Below are positions 60,363-64,000 of a stretch of DNA of 64,000 bases, piece by piece. Source of the stretch: PALSA-612 sp963846915. Lineage in GTDB: Bacteria; Actinomycetota; Thermoleophilia; Gaiellales; Gaiellaceae. The first letter of the stretch is position 1. Each line of letters begins with the position of its first letter. Below the pieces are notes generated by a model that was not told the origin of the DNA, did no database searches, and saw nothing but the letters and a program-made list of their open reading frames with translations. The stretch is taken from positions 434,001 to 498,000 of the forward strand of contig CAWJXV010000009.1 of NCBI GenBank assembly GCA_963846915.1, in the 5' to 3' direction. Both the position numbers and the translations under genes were made by a program.

Positions 60363-61142
60363 TCAGGCGACTGGTACGCGGAGCGCCTGACAGCTCGTCG
60401 CGCGGCCGTCGCCGTCGCACTCGACGACGACGCCCTCGATCCTCACGTCGCCCGTCGCCGGCTGGAAGCGCACCGGCAATCCGGTGCGCATTCGGCGGAT
60501 GGCGAGGTCGGCCTGAACGCCGATCACCGAGTCGTGCGGGCCGGTCATTCCCGCGTCCGTGATCGCAGCCGTGCCGCCCGGCAGCACGCGGGCGTCGTTC
60601 GTCTGGATGTGGGTATGTGTGCCGAGCACGGCGGTGACGCGGCCGTCGAGGATGCGCGAGACGGCGACCTTCTCGCTCGTCGCCTCGGCGTGGAAGTCGA
60701 CGAGCACGACCGCCGCCTGCGCCCGTGCCTCGTCGACCAGCTCGTCGAGGAGCTCGAACGGCGTCACGGGCACGTCGAGGAAGAGCCAGCCCATCAGGTT
60801 GATCACGGCCACCGGCGTTCCGTCTGCGGCCGGCGCGACGGCGAGGCCGCGTCCGGGCCGCCCCGCGCCGAGGTTCGCCGGCCGGATCACCCGCTCCGAC
60901 GCGTCGAGGTAGGGATAGATCTCGCCGCGCGCCCAGGTGTGGTTCCCGAGCGTGACCACGTCCGCTCCCGCGTCGAGCAGCCGGTCGGCGAGCTTGGGCG
61001 TGATCCCGCGGCCGTCGGCCGCGTTCTCGCCGTTCACGACGCAGAAGTCGATCCCCAGTTCCTCGCGCAGCCCCGGCAATCGGTCCCGCACCGCCCCCGA
61101 CCCGGCCGGCCCGAACACGTCGGCGACGAAGAGGATCTTCAC
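60363..61142 (-). CDS. ymdB: YmdB family metallophosphoesterase
   Basis: A 259-residue di-metal phosphoesterase. LFVADVFGPAGSGAV, VVNGENAADGRGI (metal Asn), GADVVTLGNHTWARGEI and LVDFHAEATSEKVA, VLGTHTHIQTND give the metal ligands. YmdB hydrolyses 2',3'-cyclic nucleotides and influences gene expression and biofilm in Bacillus. Start GTG 61142, 19 bases after the M23-like gene with which it is probably cotranscribed. Confidence 0.93.
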   Translation of the reverse strand: MKILFVADVFGPAGSGAVRDRLPGLREELGIDFCVVNGENAADGRGITPKLADRLLDAGADVVTLGNHTWARGEIYPYLDASERVIRPANLGAGRPGRGLAVAPAADGTPVAVINLMGWLFLDVPVTPFELLDELVDEARAQAAVVLVDFHAEATSEKVAVSRILDGRVTAVLGTHTHIQTNDARVLPGGTAAITDAGMTGPHDSVIGVQADLAIRRMRTGLPVRFQPATGDVRIEGVVVECDGDGRATSCQALRVPVA

Positions 61143-61161
61143 CCGCTCGAGCTCTCGCCTG

Positions 61162-61938
61162 CTAGCGAACCGGCAAACTCGGTGCCGGGTCGACCTCGAT
61201 CGACACGTGGTTGCCGGCGTCGTGCGTCACGCTCGCCAGGCTCTGCTTCTCGACCGTCGAGAGGTCGATGACCGAGCCGATCTTCGACAGGCCGGCCGAG
61301 ACTGGCTCGCCGACGGTCAGCGACGGATCGGCCCGCATCCGCGTCACGACGACCACCACCGAGGCGTCGTCGGTCGGCTGGATCTCGAGCGTGTTGCCGT
61401 ACGCCTTCCCGTTCAGGACGTAGTTCCCGATCGAGACGACCGTGCCGTCGACCGGCGAGTAGACGTCCGTCCCTTCCGCGGCGCCGACGTCGAGCGCCCC
61501 CGTGCCCGGGCCCTCGCCGCCGCCGAGCTCGTAGTAGGTCGGTCCCTGCCCGCCGCCGCCGAAGAGCCAGTGCACCATCCCGGCCAGGACGCCCTCGTTC
61601 GCCTGCCGGCCGACCGGCTCGAGCGGCACCGAGTTCCCGTCCGTCCCGTGGTAGCCGAGCGCGGTCACCGCCCCCTGCGAGATCGGGAGCTGCAGGCGTA
61701 GCGCTCCCTCCCTGGCGACGATCATCGAGGACGGCGGGCTGTTCGGTTTGGCGCGGCTGCCCTTCGGCAGCGACTCCTGGAACGGAGGCGCCGACGAGCT
61801 GAAAGCCGCGACCAGCAGGACGACGAAGATCGCGAGCGCGACGAGGCCGAGGACGGCCACGCGCCCGCTGCGTCTCGAGAGTCGGGCCCGCCGCCGACGC
61901 ACACGTGGGTGCCGCCCGGTGGCGCGGGAGGAGACCAT
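61162..61938 (-). CDS. M23-like (LytM) membrane protein, likely inactive
   Basis: A 258-residue protein: basic N-terminus, one membrane helix (VAVLGLVALAIFVVLLVAAF, about residues 27-46), then an extracytoplasmic domain. DVGAAEGTDVYSPVDGTVVSIGNYVLNGKAYGNTLEIQ keeps the lysostaphin-type fold, but the zinc ligands (HxxxD and HxH) are missing, so it probably does not cut peptidoglycan. Such proteins can activate amidases. TACGGT lies seven bases before ATG 61938. Confidence 0.75.
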   Translation of the reverse strand: MVSSRATGRHPRVRRRRARLSRRSGRVAVLGLVALAIFVVLLVAAFSSSAPPFQESLPKGSRAKPNSPPSSMIVAREGALRLQLPISQGAVTALGYHGTDGNSVPLEPVGRQANEGVLAGMVHWLFGGGGQGPTYYELGGGEGPGTGALDVGAAEGTDVYSPVDGTVVSIGNYVLNGKAYGNTLEIQPTDDASVVVVVTRMRADPSLTVGEPVSAGLSKIGSVIDLSTVEKQSLASVTHDAGNHVSIEVDPAPSLPVR

Positions 61939-62028
61939 CGCCAGCACCGTAGCGCAGTCGCACGTCGCGCTTCAAACGAACCTGCGCCCGTGCGCCTCCG
62001 GCCAGCAGGCCGCGTACGATGGCCTCCG

Positions 62029-63330
62029 ATGCCCCCCGGGGCCAAGCTCCTGATCCCGCGCTGGGTCCAGCTCGTCGGGCTCCCGATCATCCTGCTCTTC
62101 CTCTGGGTCGTTGCGGGCGCGGTCAAGCACGTCCTGTTCCTCTTCATCGTGGCGCTCCTGATCGCGCTCTTCTTCGACCCGATCGTCAGGGCCGTCAGCG
62201 CCGCGAGGCTCCCGCGCGGCTTCGCCGTGGCGATCGTCTACCTGGTGACAGCTCTCGTCGTCATCGCTGCGCTGACCGTGGCCGGAACCGTCGTCGTCAC
62301 GCAGTCGAAGCGTGCGGCCAACCGCTTCGACGACTACTTCACCAAGGTCGATGCGAAGACCCATCAGGTCGCGGCCGACCACGACGTCGACCGGCTGCAG
62401 CGCTGGCTGGACTCGCACAGCCTCAGCGGGATCCACGTCCAGAAGCGCGGGCACGACCTGGTCGAGAAGATCCAGAAGAAGGACGTCGGCAAGTACACGA
62501 ACAAGATCGTTGACTTCCTCGAGGGCGCGGCGATCTCGCTCGGCCGGCTCGTCTTCGACCTCGTGCTGATCGCGGTCGTCTCGATCTACATGCTGCTGGG
62601 GATGCCGAAGTTAGCCAGGTCGATCGACCGGCGGTTCCCGCCCCAGCCGGGGTCGGAGCCGCTGATCGAGCGGATGAGCCGCGCCGTCGTCGGGTACGTG
62701 AAGGGTCAGCTGCTCGTATCGCTGATCATCGGCACGAGCGTCGGCGTGGGGATGTGGGTGATGGGGGTCACCGGGCTCGTGCCGGGCGCCGACCGCTATG
62801 CGCTCCTGTTCGGCGCCTGGGCCGCGATCGGCGAGCTGATCCCCTATCTCGGGCCGATCCTCGGTGCCATTCCGCCCATGCTCTACGCGCTCGTGGTGCA
62901 CCCACTCTCCGCGGTCTGGGTGCTGATCCTGTTCCTCTTCATCCACCAGATCGAGGGGCACGTCGTCGTCCCCAACGTGATGGGGAACGCCTTGCGGCTG
63001 CACCCCATCCTCGTCATCTTCGGCCTGCTCGCGGGCGGCGCCATCTACGGCTTCGCGGGCGTGCTCGTGGCGCTGCCGTTCCTCGCCGCCTGCCGTGCCG
63101 CGTGGGAGTTCTTCTCCGAACGCGTGGCGCTCGAGCCGTGGCCGTCGACCCTGGGCGGGCGGTTACCGGTGGAGGTCGAGATCGAGCCGCGCACGCCCGA
63201 CGCGACCCATGCGGCGGCGACCGTTCCGCCTGCCGCTGCGGCTCCGGCGGCCGCGGAGCCCGCCGACGGGCAGAACGGCCCCCCCGAGGAGGCCGCGAAG
63301 CCGCCAGACGCCCCGACGCAGGTGCTCTGA
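62029..63330 (+). CDS. AI-2E family transporter
   Basis: A 433-residue permease with about eight helices. LFLFIVALLIALFFDPIVRAV near the start, the central soluble loop (RFDDYFTKVDAKTHQVAADHD), and the family core GAWAAIGELIPYLGPILGAIPP, HQIEGHVVVPNVMGNALRLHPI are clear. A C-terminal Ala/Pro-rich tail of about 60 residues is extra. Substrates of the family vary (AI-2, Na/H exchange), so none is assigned. TACGAT lies eight bases before ATG 62029. Confidence 0.9.
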   Translation: MPPGAKLLIPRWVQLVGLPIILLFLWVVAGAVKHVLFLFIVALLIALFFDPIVRAVSAARLPRGFAVAIVYLVTALVVIAALTVAGTVVVTQSKRAANRFDDYFTKVDAKTHQVAADHDVDRLQRWLDSHSLSGIHVQKRGHDLVEKIQKKDVGKYTNKIVDFLEGAAISLGRLVFDLVLIAVVSIYMLLGMPKLARSIDRRFPPQPGSEPLIERMSRAVVGYVKGQLLVSLIIGTSVGVGMWVMGVTGLVPGADRYALLFGAWAAIGELIPYLGPILGAIPPMLYALVVHPLSAVWVLILFLFIHQIEGHVVVPNVMGNALRLHPILVIFGLLAGGAIYGFAGVLVALPFLAACRAAWEFFSERVALEPWPSTLGGRLPVEVEIEPRTPDATHAAATVPPAAAAPAAAEPADGQNGPPEEAAKPPDAPTQVL

Positions 63331-63358
63331 TCGGCTCCGCGCCGCGTACTCTTCGACC

Positions 63359-64000
63359 GTGAGCACGTTCCCCGCGACCCGCCTCAGGCGCCTGCGCCGC
63401 ACGGGCGCGCTACGCGAGCTCGTCGGCGAGACCCGCCTCGACCCGGCCGACGTGGTGATGCCGCTCTTCGTCAGCCCTGAAGCGCTGACGAACGAGGCAC
63501 TGCCCGCGATGAGCCGGCACACGGTCGACGGGCTCGTCCGCGAGGTCGACGGCCTGGCAAACGCGGGCGTGCCGGCGGTGCTGCTCTTCGGCATCCCCGA
63601 GGCGAAGGACGACGAGGGCTCCGGCGCGTGGATCGACGACGGCATCGTCCAGCAGGCGCTGCGCGCGCTTCGCGAGCGGTTCCCCGAGCTGCTGCTCCTG
63701 ACCGACGTCTGCCTCTGCGAGTACACGGCCCACGGCCACTGCGGCGTGCTCTCGGGCGGCGAGGTCGACAACGACGCGACGCTCGACCTGCTCGCCCGCA
63801 CCTCGATCAGCCACGTCGAGGCAGGCGCGGACGCCGTCTGTCCGAGCGACATGATGGACGGGCGGGTCGGGGCGATCAGGCAGGCGCTCGACGACGGCGG
63901 CCACGAGCAGACTCCGATCGTCGCCTACTCGGCGAAGTACGCGTCCGCGTTCTACGGGCCATTCCGCGACGCGGCCGACTCGGCACCAGCGTTCGGCGAC
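63359..64000 (+). CDS. hemB: porphobilinogen synthase, 5' part (runs off the window)
   Basis: The first 214 codons of delta-aminolevulinate dehydratase. Zinc site Cys118, Cys120, Cys128 in DVCLCEYTAHGHCG, and Schiff-base Lys193 in YSAKYASAFYGPFRD. The three-cysteine form means a zinc-dependent enzyme rather than the aspartate-rich magnesium type. TACTCT (63347-63352) sits six bases before GTG 63359: leaderless. The C-terminal third lies outside the window. Confidence 0.95.
   Translation, partial: MSTFPATRLRRLRRTGALRELVGETRLDPADVVMPLFVSPEALTNEALPAMSRHTVDGLVREVDGLANAGVPAVLLFGIPEAKDDEGSGAWIDDGIVQQALRALRERFPELLLLTDVCLCEYTAHGHCGVLSGGEVDNDATLDLLARTSISHVEAGADAVCPSDMMDGRVGAIRQALDDGGHEQTPIVAYSAKYASAFYGPFRDAADSAPAFGD

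Overview
The window is GC-rich throughout, with dense, often overlapping genes, many GTG starts and many -10 boxes placed directly in front of start codons (leaderless mRNAs). Gene content (groESL under CIRCE, futalosine-type MqnD, phenylacetate epoxidase, membrane-bound urate oxidase PuuD, TetR and HtpX/LemA genes) points to an actinobacterium (Actinomycetota). A deep-branching soil group such as Thermoleophilia is my guess from gene content and repeat style, not something proved here. There is no rRNA, phage, IS transposase or CRISPR array; one tRNA is present.

Layout. 0-8 kb: edge fragment, zinc-ribbon, ASCH and NUDIX proteins, CIRCE-controlled groES-groEL with a strong terminator, a sulfite-oxidase-like molybdoenzyme, two membrane proteins, a YgfZ protein and tRNA-Arg. 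8-18 kb: cupin, ABM protein, methyltransferases, peptidase E, an ornithine cyclodeaminase-like enzyme, mqnD, a PaaJ/PcaF-type thiolase and a DUF3830 protein. 18.4-32.1 kb: a purine-catabolism island. One leftward operon (8-oxoguanine/guanine deaminase, uraH, uraD, puuD, methyltransferase) diverges from a rightward operon (BMP-type binding protein, ABC ATPase, two permeases, three xanthine dehydrogenase subunits, adenine deaminase). Together they would import purines and take adenine, guanine or oxoguanine, xanthine and urate to allantoin. The xanthine dehydrogenase FAD subunit carries a one-base frameshift.

32.2-48.5 kb: three crotonase-family enzymes, UspA plus AarF/UbiB kinase, an HtrA protease with a translationally coupled 38-residue membrane peptide, a proline-racemase-family enzyme, a SelW-like selenoprotein gene with in-frame UGA and SECIS-like hairpin, a 1041-residue Clp-type AAA+ protein fused to a release-factor-like domain without GGQ, HtpX-LemA, and paaABCD with a divergent TetR regulator. 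48.4-64 kb: cupin and DAO-type oxidoreductase, lipid kinase, lipoprotein hydrolase, a 2-oxoacid dehydrogenase operon (E1 alpha, E1 beta, an acetamidase/formamidase, E2), CHRD and GtrA proteins, two polytopic glycosyltransferase-like proteins, YmdB phosphoesterase, an M23-like protein, an AI-2E-type transporter and the start of hemB.

Most notable: (1) the Clp-AAA+/release-factor fusion, (2) the selenoprotein W homologue hidden by its UGA codon, (3) several families of short palindromic repeats between and inside genes, and (4) a 171-bp inverted-repeat element that supplies the stop codons of both flanking genes.
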